Shown: one piece after another, positions 26,171 through 34,315 of the stretch
Numbering within the stretch: the stretch's first letter is position 1
Layout: the number at the start of each line of letters is the position of its first letter
Assembly: GCF_021608225.1 (NCBI RefSeq)
Contig: NZ_JAKIJS010000001.1
Coordinates: 248,001-312,000 of the forward strand
Origin: Pseudalkalibacillus berkeleyi
GTDB lineage: Bacteria > Bacillota > Bacilli > Bacillales > Fictibacillaceae
Direction: 5' to 3'
DNA length: 64,000 nucleotides
Made by a program: the position numbers and the translations under genes
Notes under the pieces: generated by a model
Told to the model about the DNA's origin: nothing
The model's input: only the letters and a program-made list of their open reading frames with translations
Database searches by the model: none

Positions 26171-27310
26171 TTATGTTTTTACGGATTTCATTATAGATAA
26201 AATGATTTTTATATCACTGATAAATCCTTTGATTTCATCTGTGGTCGTTGTCACGCCTAAAGAAATTCGTATCAGCTCTCTCGCTTCGTCAGGACTGCGC
26301 CCAATACTGATCATCGTTTTCGATGGCGCTTGCTTTCCTGTTGAACAAGCTGATCCCGTCGAAATAGCGTATCCTTTCCCGTTCAACTCAAGCATCATAT
26401 ACTGCCCTTCAATTCCTTTTACACGAAGTCCGATGATTGAAGGTAAGCTGTGTGTAGGATGCCCTTCATACACAACCCAATTTTCCTCAACAAGTTCAGA
26501 TAACAATTGTTTCCTTAATGAAAGGAAATGATTATTGTTCCTGTCGATGTTGTTCACCATTTCTTCAGCAGCTACTGTAAAGGCAGCTATTCCAGGAACG
26601 TTAACTGTTCCTTGCCGAAATCCGCTTTCATGGCTCGTTCCAGGAATACTCGGTTCCCAGCGTATATGTGGTGAAATGTAACAAGCGCCTACACCTTTTG
26701 GACCGTATAGCTTATGACTTGATATCGAAAGGCTATCTAAACCTAATTCCTTCACATTAATTGGTACTTTCCCAAATGTTTGAACACAATCACTATGAAA
26801 GAGAATGCCCTTCTCCTTAACGATGTTTCCAATCTGCGCAAGCGGTTGAATCGTACCAATTTCACTATTTGCATGACCGATACTAACAAGAATCGTTTCT
26901 TCGGTAATTGCTTCTTCCAGATCTTTAATACGAATCATTCCCGTTGAGTCTACTGGCAACCAGGTGACATGATAGCCCTCATTTTCAAGAAGGAGGAATG
27001 TATTTGTGACCGATGGATGTTCTGTTGAGGTTGTAATGAGATGCTTTCCTTTTACAGAATGTGCACGTATGAGTGATTGAAGCGCTAAATGATTACTTTC
27101 AGATCCACCACTTGTAAAATAAATCCCTTTGGATTCACCGTTTACAAATTGAGCGAACTGTCTCCTGCACGCTTCGAGCATTTCTTTTGCATGACTCCCG
27201 GCATCATGAAGGCTAGAAGCATTGCCATAAAAACGCTTGGAAGACTCTGTGAACACCCGCAAGGCAGAATCAGAAATCGGAGTTGACGCTGCATAATCTA
27301 AATAAACCAT
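26171..27310 (-). CDS. nifS: Cysteine desulfurase NifS (NAD-pathway type)
   Basis: A 379-residue class V aminotransferase-fold cysteine desulfurase. The PLP lysine is in SISSHKLYGPKGVG and the catalytic cysteine in STGSACSTGKQAPS. It opens MVYLDYAASTPIS. In Bacillus this gene lies back to back with nadB and supplies sulfur for the [4Fe-4S] cluster of NadA; the same arrangement is seen here with a shared 121-bp control region. GGAGGAT precedes the ATG. Confidence 0.93.
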   Translation of the reverse strand: MVYLDYAASTPISDSALRVFTESSKRFYGNASSLHDAGSHAKEMLEACRRQFAQFVNGESKGIYFTSGGSESNHLALQSLIRAHSVKGKHLITTSTEHPSVTNTFLLLENEGYHVTWLPVDSTGMIRIKDLEEAITEETILVSIGHANSEIGTIQPLAQIGNIVKEKGILFHSDCVQTFGKVPINVKELGLDSLSISSHKLYGPKGVGACYISPHIRWEPSIPGTSHESGFRQGTVNVPGIAAFTVAAEEMVNNIDRNNNHFLSLRKQLLSELVEENWVVYEGHPTHSLPSIIGLRVKGIEGQYMMLELNGKGYAISTGSACSTGKQAPSKTMISIGRSPDEARELIRISLGVTTTTDEIKGFISDIKIILSIMKSVKT

Positions 27311-27355
27311 AGGATCCTCCTAAGAATAAGTACTAAAAGAAAACTTCTTGCTATC

Positions 27356-27385
27356 ATTGTAGTTTTATGTAAATATAGGTGTCAA
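27356..27385 (-). promoter_or_regulatory. Promoter of nifS
   Basis: On the minus strand a perfect TTGACA (27380-27385) and TACAAT (27356-27361) are separated by 18 bp. The -35 lies inside the proposed niacin-repressor palindrome. Confidence 0.7.
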
Positions 27386-27390
27386 GACAC
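27379..27390. promoter_or_regulatory. Candidate NiaR (NadR/YrxA) operator
   Basis: GTGTC-AA-GACAC is a perfect inverted repeat in the nifS-nadB intergenic region, extended by AGGTGTC/GACACAT. Niacin-responsive NiaR sites of Bacillales contain a GTGTC/GACAC-type palindrome at the same place. Repression of both divergent units when niacin is plentiful is inferred; the repressor gene is not in the window. Confidence 0.65.
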
Positions 27391-27431
27391 ATGTAAAATT
27401 ACAGTTAACAAGTTTGATAGGAGGGGCACCT

Positions 27432-28985
27432 ATGAAAACACAAAGTACGGATGTCCTCGTTATTGGGAGCGGGCTTGCTGGATTAATGACAGCGGAGCTT
27501 CTTTCTACGGATAAGAATGTGATGATTTTCACAAAGGGTAAATTAGAAGACAGTAATTCTTACCTTGCGCAAGGTGGAATTGCTTCTACCATTCACTCCG
27601 AAGATCGTTGGTATGACCATTTTATCGATACCCTCCAAGCAGGTTGTTTTCATAACAATCAAGACGCAACTGAAAGGTTAGTGAAGAATGGACCTCCCAT
27701 GATCAGGATCCTTGAACACTTGGGCGTTGAATTTGATCGTAATGAAGATGGTACGTATCAATTTGGAAATGAAGGTGCTCATCATAGAGCACGGATTTTA
27801 CACATAAATGGTGACTCCACAGGTAAGCATCTCATTCATACAATCAAGCAGAGAATTATGCAAAAGAATCTCGTCGTTGAAGGCGAAACAGCTGTTCAGC
27901 TGATCATGAAAGATCATAAATGCTTAGGTGTATGGACTGTTAATGCTGCAGGAGAAATGACGGCTACTTACGCACCAACTGTTATTTTAGCGACTGGTGG
28001 TATGTCAGGTATTTATCCTGTTAATTCGAATGCAACGACGATAACTGGCGATGGAATCGCGCTAGCCTATGAGGCGGGAGCAGCGTTATCGGATTTAGAA
28101 TTTGTTCAATTTCACCCGACATTACTTGATATAGAAGGATTGAAAGCTGGACTTGTGACGGAAGCGGTTAGAGGTGCAGGGGGGAAGTTAATCGATCAAA
28201 ACGGACTTCAATTAATGAAGCATGAGCACCCGCTAATGGACCTCGCTCCACGTGATATTGTTTCTCGCGTGCTTTATCGGTCGCGGCAACAAGGAAAGAA
28301 GACCTTTCTAGATATTCGACACATATCTGATTTTAAAGAGAAGTTCCCCACTGTTACGGAACTTTGTAAACGGAACCATGTTCATCTTGAAAAAGAATTG
28401 ATCCCAGTCGCACCGGGCGCTCACTTTACGATGGGTGGCATTGACGTCGATGTTCATGGGAGGACGACGATACCGAACTTATATGCGGTTGGTGAGGTTG
28501 CCAATACGGGTGTGCATGGTGCTAACCGGCTTGCAAGCAACTCGTTACTCGAAGGAATCGTTTTTGCAAGAGAAATAGCATGTACTGTATTAACAGACCA
28601 GAATAGGAGTAATCATCCAACACATATACCTTGGAAAGGTGCATGCGTGTTGAAAAGTGCACCTGCTTTTGAAGAAATTCAGCAGGTCATGGATCAATAT
28701 GTAGGCATTGAAAGGAACGGAATTGGTTTAACGAAAGCTGTTCAGTGGTTTCAAAATCATTTGGATCAGCAAGAATTTAAAGAAAATCCGAGTTTACAAG
28801 AAATACAAAGCCGTCATGCGATTTTAGTAGGTTCACTCATTGCGACATCAGCTCTCGCTCGAACCGAGAGCAGGGGAAGTCATTACAGAACAGATTATGC
28901 AGATTCAAAGATAAAGTGGCAGCAGAAACGTGTAAAGAGGAGGAAAGGCATCTATGAACAGGTTGAAAGTACGACAGGATCTTGA
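27432..28985 (+). CDS. nadB: L-aspartate oxidase NadB
   Basis: A 517-residue flavoprotein that oxidises L-aspartate to iminoaspartate, first step of NAD synthesis. The FAD-binding GSGLAGLMTAELL is at the N-terminus, GGIASTIHSEDRWYDH and FTMGGIDVDVHGRTTIPNLYAVGEVANTGVHGANRLASNSLLE match the succinate dehydrogenase/NadB family active and flavin sites. ATAGGAGGGG lies nine bases before the ATG at 27432; a TTG at 27414 in the open frame lies upstream of that site and is rejected. It overlaps nadC by 32 bp. Confidence 0.95.
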   Translation: MKTQSTDVLVIGSGLAGLMTAELLSTDKNVMIFTKGKLEDSNSYLAQGGIASTIHSEDRWYDHFIDTLQAGCFHNNQDATERLVKNGPPMIRILEHLGVEFDRNEDGTYQFGNEGAHHRARILHINGDSTGKHLIHTIKQRIMQKNLVVEGETAVQLIMKDHKCLGVWTVNAAGEMTATYAPTVILATGGMSGIYPVNSNATTITGDGIALAYEAGAALSDLEFVQFHPTLLDIEGLKAGLVTEAVRGAGGKLIDQNGLQLMKHEHPLMDLAPRDIVSRVLYRSRQQGKKTFLDIRHISDFKEKFPTVTELCKRNHVHLEKELIPVAPGAHFTMGGIDVDVHGRTTIPNLYAVGEVANTGVHGANRLASNSLLEGIVFAREIACTVLTDQNRSNHPTHIPWKGACVLKSAPAFEEIQQVMDQYVGIERNGIGLTKAVQWFQNHLDQQEFKENPSLQEIQSRHAILVGSLIATSALARTESRGSHYRTDYADSKIKWQQKRVKRRKGIYEQVESTTGS

Positions 28986-29790
28986 ACGATTTTTTCTAGA
29001 AGATATTGCATCTTGTGATTTAACGAGTCAACTTTTGTTTAGTCAAGATCAGTTTGGTCATGGCAAAATTTTTATGAAAGAAAAAGGGGTATTTTCAGGT
29101 GAATCCGTCATCGTCGAAGGTTTCCGGCTCATATCGGATACGATTCATGTCGACATGATGGTCCATGACGGCCAACAGTTGAACAAAGGGGATACGATTG
29201 CCATTCTTTCTGGACCAGTTGGTAAAATTTTAGAAGGTGAACGTGTCGTTTTGAACTTAATTCAGCGAATGAGCGGAATTGCAACGCAAACATTTAGGGC
29301 TAAAAATTTGCTAGAGGGTGATTCGATCAAAGTATGTGACACACGCAAGACGACACCAGGACTGCGTATGTTTGAAAAATATGCGGTGCGATGTGGTGGA
29401 GGTGTAAATCATCGTTTAACCCTAGACGGTGGTGTCATGATCAAAGATAATCATATCGCGATGTATGGAAATATTAATGTAGCTGTTGCTCAAGTCCGAA
29501 AAGCACTCGGTCCAATGACGAAGATAGAGGTCGAGACTGAAACAGTAGACCAGGTAAGAGAAGCGGTTGAGGCAAAAGCGGACATTATTATGTTTGATAA
29601 TAGAACCCCTGAAGAAATTAGAGAGCTTGTAGAACTTGTTCCGGGACATATAGTGACAGAAGCTTCAGGTGGCATTACGTTAAATAACCTGGCATCTTAC
29701 AAAAACTGTGGCGTAGATTTTATTTCACTTGGCGCACTGACCCATTCTGTTAAAAGCTTAGATATCAGTCTAGAATTGGAGGTTGAATAG
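28954..29790 (+). CDS. nadC: Nicotinate-nucleotide pyrophosphorylase NadC
   Basis: A 278-residue quinolinate phosphoribosyltransferase. Visible marks are [27 protein letters not shown] (substrate loop), [34 protein letters not shown] and the C-terminal ASGGITLNN and [11 protein letters not shown]. It converts quinolinate and PRPP to nicotinate mononucleotide. It starts inside the 3' end of nadB (32-bp overlap) with AAAGAGGAGGAAAGG as ribosome binding site and so is coupled to it. Confidence 0.95.
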   Translation: MNRLKVRQDLERFFLEDIASCDLTSQLLFSQDQFGHGKIFMKEKGVFSGESVIVEGFRLISDTIHVDMMVHDGQQLNKGDTIAILSGPVGKILEGERVVLNLIQRMSGIATQTFRAKNLLEGDSIKVCDTRKTTPGLRMFEKYAVRCGGGVNHRLTLDGGVMIKDNHIAMYGNINVAVAQVRKALGPMTKIEVETETVDQVREAVEAKADIIMFDNRTPEEIRELVELVPGHIVTEASGGITLNNLASYKNCGVDFISLGALTHSVKSLDISLELEVE

Positions 29791-29791
29791 C

Positions 29792-30898
29792 ATGGGTGTA
29801 TTGGATTTGCTACAACAACAAAATGGATTACCTGACAAATACCGTACCTTATCGGAAGAAGTAATGATCAATAGGATTCATCAAATTAAACAAGAGTTAG
29901 GTTCAAAGCTTTATATACCAGGGCATCACTACCAAAAAGATGAAGTGATCCAATTTGCAGATGACACAGGGGATTCTTTGAAACTTGCTCAGCTCTCAGC
30001 TGAAAACGAACAGGCAAAATATATTGTGTTTTGTGGGGTTCATTTTATGGCAGAAACGGCTGATATTTTATCAAGCGACGATCAAGTGGTGGTTTTGCCG
30101 GATATGAGAGCAGGCTGCTCAATGGCAGATATGGCTGATATTCATCAAACTGAAATGGCTTGGGATCAACTACAAGATACTTTTGGAGATACAATATTAC
30201 CGTTAACGTACGTGAATTCAACCGCCAGTATTAAGAGTTTCGTCGGAAAACACGGTGGGGCAACTGTAACGTCATCCAATGCAACTGCGATGGTTGAATG
30301 GGCTTTAGAACAAAAGCAACGGATCCTCTTCTTACCTGACCAGCATTTAGGAAGGAATACAGCATACGATTTAGGCATTCCTCTTGAGCAAATGGCTGTG
30401 TGGGATCCGATTAACAATAAACTAGAATACGAAGGTCATTATGATGATGTACGGGTGATTTTATGGAAGGGGCATTGCTCTGTACATGAGAAATTCACAA
30501 TGGAAAACATTGCACAGGTTCGTGCAGATATGCCTGGAGTAAAAGTCCTTGTACACCCAGAATGTACATTTGAGGTTGTTCAAGCATCAGATGAGAATGG
30601 ATCTACGAAAAAAATTATTGATACGATTGAGGATGCACTGGTCGGCTCCTCATGGGCGATCGGTACTGAAATGAATTTAGTGAATCGATTAATCCAAACG
30701 TATTCGGACAAAAATATTGTCTCGTTGAATCCAAATATGTGCCCATGTTTAACGATGAATCGAATTGATTTACCACATCTCTTATGGGCATTGGAATCAA
30801 TTATTGATGGAGAGGTTATCAATCAGATTAAAGTAGACGAAGAAACGTCTCATTTTGCTAAAATTGCCCTAGAACGCATGTTGAAAAAATCCATATAA
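29792..30898 (+). CDS. nadA: Quinolinate synthase NadA
   Basis: A 368-residue [4Fe-4S] enzyme condensing iminoaspartate with dihydroxyacetone phosphate. Cluster cysteines are in [23 protein letters not shown] and [27 protein letters not shown] at the N-terminus is the long-form (Bacillus-type) signature. ATG 29792 with GGAGG at nine bases is preferred to TTG 29783. The cluster is presumably built with sulfur from the divergent NifS. A nested-hairpin terminator follows. Confidence 0.95.
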   Translation: MGVLDLLQQQNGLPDKYRTLSEEVMINRIHQIKQELGSKLYIPGHHYQKDEVIQFADDTGDSLKLAQLSAENEQAKYIVFCGVHFMAETADILSSDDQVVVLPDMRAGCSMADMADIHQTEMAWDQLQDTFGDTILPLTYVNSTASIKSFVGKHGGATVTSSNATAMVEWALEQKQRILFLPDQHLGRNTAYDLGIPLEQMAVWDPINNKLEYEGHYDDVRVILWKGHCSVHEKFTMENIAQVRADMPGVKVLVHPECTFEVVQASDENGSTKKIIDTIEDALVGSSWAIGTEMNLVNRLIQTYSDKNIVSLNPNMCPCLTMNRIDLPHLLWALESIIDGEVINQIKVDEETSHFAKIALERMLKKSI

Positions 30899-30907
30899 TA
30901 TAGCAAG

Positions 30908-31023
30908 AGGTTGGCTCTTTAATAAAGGCGAATCCGAACATACAACATTTGCTCATTAATCCATTTAATCTTACTTATGTTGTGTGGAACCGGAAGCGCT
31001 CAGAGCTGGCCTTTTAATTTTTG
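30908..31023 (+). terminator. Nested-hairpin terminator of nadBCA
   Basis: AGGTTGGCTCT (30908-30918) can pair with AGAGCTGGCCT (31002-31012) using three G-U pairs, followed by TTTAATTTTT. The long loop contains a second stem, CATACAACAT with ATGTTGTGTG, so the whole folds as one extended structure. Confidence 0.55.
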
Positions 31024-31250
31024 TGTGAAAGAGAAGCGTACCCTATTTTAGAAAGGTGTACGCCAATTTTATGCTCTGATAAGCGCTAATCAACATGGCA
31101 GATAAGGACTTGAGCTTCTGCGTACCCTGAAAAAGAGGGATTACCAATTTGAGTACCCGCGTGCGAAGTTCTTGAAAATGGTATAAGCGAATTTAAACGT
31201 TTCATCCTTTATGGAGCGCTATCTTTTAGAGCGATTCCTATTTTAGGTTA
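31024..31250. repeat. Gene-free stretch with GTACCC-type repeated phrases
   Basis: No reading frame with a ribosome binding site is seen. The phrase GCGTACCCT occurs near 31034 and 31121 and a related GAGTACCCGCG near 31164; the first can pair with GGTGTACGC just after it. It has the look of decayed intergenic repeats common in this group, with no clear function. The promoter of the YczE-like gene should lie at the right end. Confidence 0.4.
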
Positions 31251-31287
31251 AAATGAAGTTATTAACATCTTAGAAAGGAGTGGACCT

Positions 31288-31914
31288 ATGACGAGAACGA
31301 TTGAAAACGTTAGTTTTTATCTGATTGGTCTTTTCATTATGACCCTCGGAATTAGTGCAACCATTGTTTCAGGTCTTGGCGCATCACCGTTTGATGCACT
31401 AAATGTCGGATTAACCAACCACTTTGGGTTAACGGTTGGGAGCTGGGAATTCATAGTTGGGATCATTCTCGTATTCTTAAATGCTTGGGTGCAAAAAGAT
31501 AAACCCTCCTATTTCAGCATCGTTACAGCATTAATTACTGGCATTGGAATTGACTTTTGGCTATTTACTGTATGGAGTGTTTGGGAGCCTGCTGGATTCG
31601 CGCTAGGTTCAATAGTACTTATATCAGGACTTATTTTACTAGGACTCGGAATATCGATTTATCTTCATTCGAATATTGCATTGATTCCAGTGGATGGTTT
31701 AATGATTGCGCTTCACAAGCGTTTTGGTTTCAGGTTAGCGATTGCGAAAACTATCGCTGGTTCTTTCATTCTCATTTTCGCATTAATTGCTGGAGGACCA
31801 GTCGGCATTGGGACATTAATTGTAGTCCTCTGTATAGGCCCAGTGATCGGATTTTTCCATAAATACATTGAGCAAATAAAAGTAAAGATTGACCGGAAAA
31901 TTTACTCGCATTAA
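31288..31914 (+). CDS. YczE/YitT-type integral membrane protein
   Basis: A 208-residue protein with five membrane segments. The first loop carries the family signature ISATIVSGLGASPFDALNVGL, and IALIPVDGLMIALHKR recurs as a second half-motif, so the protein is an internal repeat as in YczE/YyaS. The family's role is unsettled; YczE affects lipopeptide production in Bacillus, and some members are thought to be transporters. AGAAAGGAG precedes the ATG. It is separated by 95 bp from the next unit, which has its own control region. Confidence 0.8.
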   Translation: MTRTIENVSFYLIGLFIMTLGISATIVSGLGASPFDALNVGLTNHFGLTVGSWEFIVGIILVFLNAWVQKDKPSYFSIVTALITGIGIDFWLFTVWSVWEPAGFALGSIVLISGLILLGLGISIYLHSNIALIPVDGLMIALHKRFGFRLAIAKTIAGSFILIFALIAGGPVGIGTLIVVLCIGPVIGFFHKYIEQIKVKIDRKIYSH

Positions 31915-31926
31915 AAAAGTTAATCC

Positions 31927-31957
31927 TTTCTTAAGATTTTCGTTAGAGTTTCCTAAG
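31927..31957 (+). promoter_or_regulatory. Direct repeat, candidate response-regulator box
   Basis: TTTCTTAAG (31927-31935) and TTTCCTAAG (31949-31957) are direct repeats 22 bp apart, two helical turns, as expected for an OmpR-type dimer. TATGAT (31968-31973) downstream could be the -10. Because the next genes include an OmpR-type regulator, autoregulation is likely but unproven. Confidence 0.5.
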
Positions 31958-32008
31958 GAATGTTTTCTATGATGAATACAATCCAAGAAAAAGATGAGGT
32001 GAAAGGGA

Positions 32009-32530
32009 ATGAAGAAAATCATAGCAGGGGTAATCATTGTAGGCCTTTTAGGAGTCGGATGGTGGCTAGGATCACCACTTTTCCTAGACAAAGAGGTTAA
32101 TGAGGATGCACCTATGTCTAGTGAAGAAATGATGAGTGATGAAAACATGAAGAACGAAGAAATGATGGACGATCAAAGCGATGAGATGGACGGGAAAATG
32201 AAAGAAATGATGATGTACAGCGGTACTTTTAAGGATGCAGATGAGAAGCATAAGGCGAGCGGAATGGTGAAAACGGTTGACGGTGAAGACGGCTTGTATC
32301 TTAGGTTTGAAGGTTTTGAAGTAACGAATGGACCTGACTTGTATGTGTACCTTACAAAAGAGGGACAACAAACAAAAGAAGGAATAGAGCTTGGTAAATT
32401 GAAAGGAAATAAAGGAAATCAAAACTATAAGATCCCTGAAGGTACAGATTTGGAGATGTACAACCAAGTCGTCGTATGGTGTAAGTCATTTGATGAAGAC
32501 TTTGGTTACGCCATGATGGTGGCAAACTAA
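32009..32530 (+). CDS. Membrane-anchored methionine-rich DM13-domain protein
   Basis: A 173-residue protein. A single N-terminal membrane anchor (about 4-21) is followed by a linker in which 11 of the 34 residues from 36 to 69 are methionine, the rest mostly Glu, Asp, Lys and Ser. A DM13 domain follows (about 70-170), with the family's YVYLTKEG and VVVWCKSFDEDFGYAMM, including its single conserved Cys. DM13 is proposed to take part in electron transfer. The Met-rich linker should be exposed outside the membrane and could be oxidised by hypochlorite or bind copper. It heads the two-component/molybdoenzyme unit with GAGGTGAAAGGG as ribosome binding site. Confidence 0.85.
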   Translation: MKKIIAGVIIVGLLGVGWWLGSPLFLDKEVNEDAPMSSEEMMSDENMKNEEMMDDQSDEMDGKMKEMMMYSGTFKDADEKHKASGMVKTVDGEDGLYLRFEGFEVTNGPDLYVYLTKEGQQTKEGIELGKLKGNKGNQNYKIPEGTDLEMYNQVVVWCKSFDEDFGYAMMVAN

Positions 32531-32556
32531 GTAGGGACTGAAAGGAAGTACTTAAG

Positions 32557-33258
32557 TTGAAAATCCTGGTCGTTGACGATGAAAAGAACATACTGGATGT
32601 ATCCAAGCGTTATTTAGAAAGAGAAGGCTATACCGTTGAAACAGCGATCAATGGAAAAGAGGCGCTTCATAAATGGAAGTCAGAACAGCCGGATCTTATC
32701 GTCCTCGATCTGATGATGCCAGAAAAAGATGGCTGGAAAGTTTGTGAAGAGATTCGATTAGAGGATGATGTGCCGATCATCATGCTAACAGCCCGTGGAG
32801 AGGAAATGGATCGAATTCTTGGTTTAACGATCGGTGCGGATGATTACATGACAAAGCCATTTAGCCCAAAGGAACTCGTGCTAAGAATCAAATCCATTTT
32901 CCATCGAATGAGAATCGGTGAAAGTCGTGTTACACAAGAACAGAGTGAGAAGCTAACATACGGAAAACTTGAAATCGATCCAGTCACACGGCTCGTTCAC
33001 GTGGGCCAGAATGAAATGAAATTGACTGTAAAAGAATTTGAGCTGCTCTGGTTACTAGCTAGCCACCCTAACCAAGCATTTTCGAGAACCCAATTGTTGA
33101 ACAAAATTTGGGACATCGATTTTTACGGGGATACGACGACGGTTACCGTCCACATTAGGAGAATTCGTGAAAAGATTGAACCGAACCCATCTGAGCCTTT
33201 TTATATCCAAACCGTTTGGGGAATCGGATATAAATTTGAAGGAACTGAAAAACGATGA
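32557..33258 (+). CDS. OmpR/PhoB-family response regulator
   Basis: A 233-residue regulator. The receiver (1-120) has the acidic pocket at Asp7/8, the phosphorylation site Asp51 in LIVLDLMMP, and Lys100 in YMTKPF. The winged-helix output (about 135-230) has the usual VKEFELLWLLASHP and TVTVHIRRIREKIE. The start is TTG at 32557 with AAAGGAAG upstream. The stop overlaps the histidine-kinase start by 4 bp. It probably binds direct repeats upstream of the DM13 gene. Confidence 0.93.
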   Translation: MKILVVDDEKNILDVSKRYLEREGYTVETAINGKEALHKWKSEQPDLIVLDLMMPEKDGWKVCEEIRLEDDVPIIMLTARGEEMDRILGLTIGADDYMTKPFSPKELVLRIKSIFHRMRIGESRVTQEQSEKLTYGKLEIDPVTRLVHVGQNEMKLTVKEFELLWLLASHPNQAFSRTQLLNKIWDIDFYGDTTTVTVHIRRIREKIEPNPSEPFYIQTVWGIGYKFEGTEKR

Positions 33259-34304
33259 AGTTAAAGACCCAGCTGTTGTTTGTAAGTAGTATCAGTATCG
33301 GCGTTATTTTAGTTTTCTTGATTATTAGTTACATGAGGATGTTTCTTTCAAACGAAGCTGTGTATATTCTCACAATCGTTACAGCTGCTGCTGGGGTCAT
33401 TTCGATCTTTGCGCACGCTTTGCTCACCCGTCCGATTGAAAAGGCTCTACATAAGATTACAGCGAAAACGAAGGACATCGCTAAGGGTGATTTTACCGGA
33501 AGGGTGCCTGAGGAAGGTCCGATTGAATTTCGTCAACTCGCTAAAAATATTAATGAAATGAATAAGCAATTAGAAGAAAGTTTTTCGCAAATTAAAAGGT
33601 CTGAAGCCTCTAGACGGGAATTAGTGGCGAACATTTCTCATGATTTAAGGACACCACTTGCTTCGATTCAGTCTTTTGTTGAAGCCCTTCAAGACGGTAT
33701 TGTAGACGATCCGAAGACGTATGATCGGTACTTGGAGACAATCAAACTGGAATCAAACCGGATCAGTTATTTGATTAATGATTTGTTTCAGCTATCTGAA
33801 TTAGATTCTGGGCAAGAAAATTTTGAACCTGACGCTTATCACTTAGATAGTTTAATCGTAGAAACCCTCCAGCACCTCGCCATACAGTTAGAAGAGAAGC
33901 AAATTGATGTTGAGGTTTTGATGTCTGATCATCTACCAGCCGTTTCTGTTATGCCAGAGAAAATGAAAAGAGTGTTTGTGAATATCCTCGAAAATGCAAT
34001 TCGTTTTTCCGATAAAAATAGCAAAATCGTGATCCAAACAAGCCGTGAGAACGATACCTTTTTAAAGGTGAATATATCCGATCAAGGCCAGGGAATTAGT
34101 GACGAGAACCAGAAACATGTTTTTGAACGGTTTTACCGTGTTGAGAAGTCAAGAAATCCTTCACATGGTGGAGCGGGTCTAGGTCTTTCCATTGCAAAAA
34201 CAATTGTGGAACGACATGGTGGTGAGATTGGAATAGAGAGTCGTCTAAATGAAGGAAGTACCTTTTGGATCACGTTGCCAATATATCGAAACGATGAAGG
34301 ATAG
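33255..34304 (+). CDS. Sensor histidine kinase with minimal extracellular loop
   Basis: A 349-residue kinase. Two membrane helices (about 7-27 and 37-57) are joined by only about eight to ten residues (SYMRMFLSNEA), followed by HAMP (about 58-110), HisKA with His129 in ANISHDLRTPLASI, and an ATPase domain with NILENAIRFSD, DQGQGI and GAGLGLSIAK. With no sensor domain it belongs to the intramembrane-sensing type or senses through a partner, possibly the DM13 protein. Two methionines in the short loop could be redox-sensitive, which is speculation. Confidence 0.92.
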   Translation: MKLKTQLLFVSSISIGVILVFLIISYMRMFLSNEAVYILTIVTAAAGVISIFAHALLTRPIEKALHKITAKTKDIAKGDFTGRVPEEGPIEFRQLAKNINEMNKQLEESFSQIKRSEASRRELVANISHDLRTPLASIQSFVEALQDGIVDDPKTYDRYLETIKLESNRISYLINDLFQLSELDSGQENFEPDAYHLDSLIVETLQHLAIQLEEKQIDVEVLMSDHLPAVSVMPEKMKRVFVNILENAIRFSDKNSKIVIQTSRENDTFLKVNISDQGQGISDENQKHVFERFYRVEKSRNPSHGGAGLGLSIAKTIVERHGGEIGIESRLNEGSTFWITLPIYRNDEG

Positions 34305-34315
34305 AGGTGAAGAGA

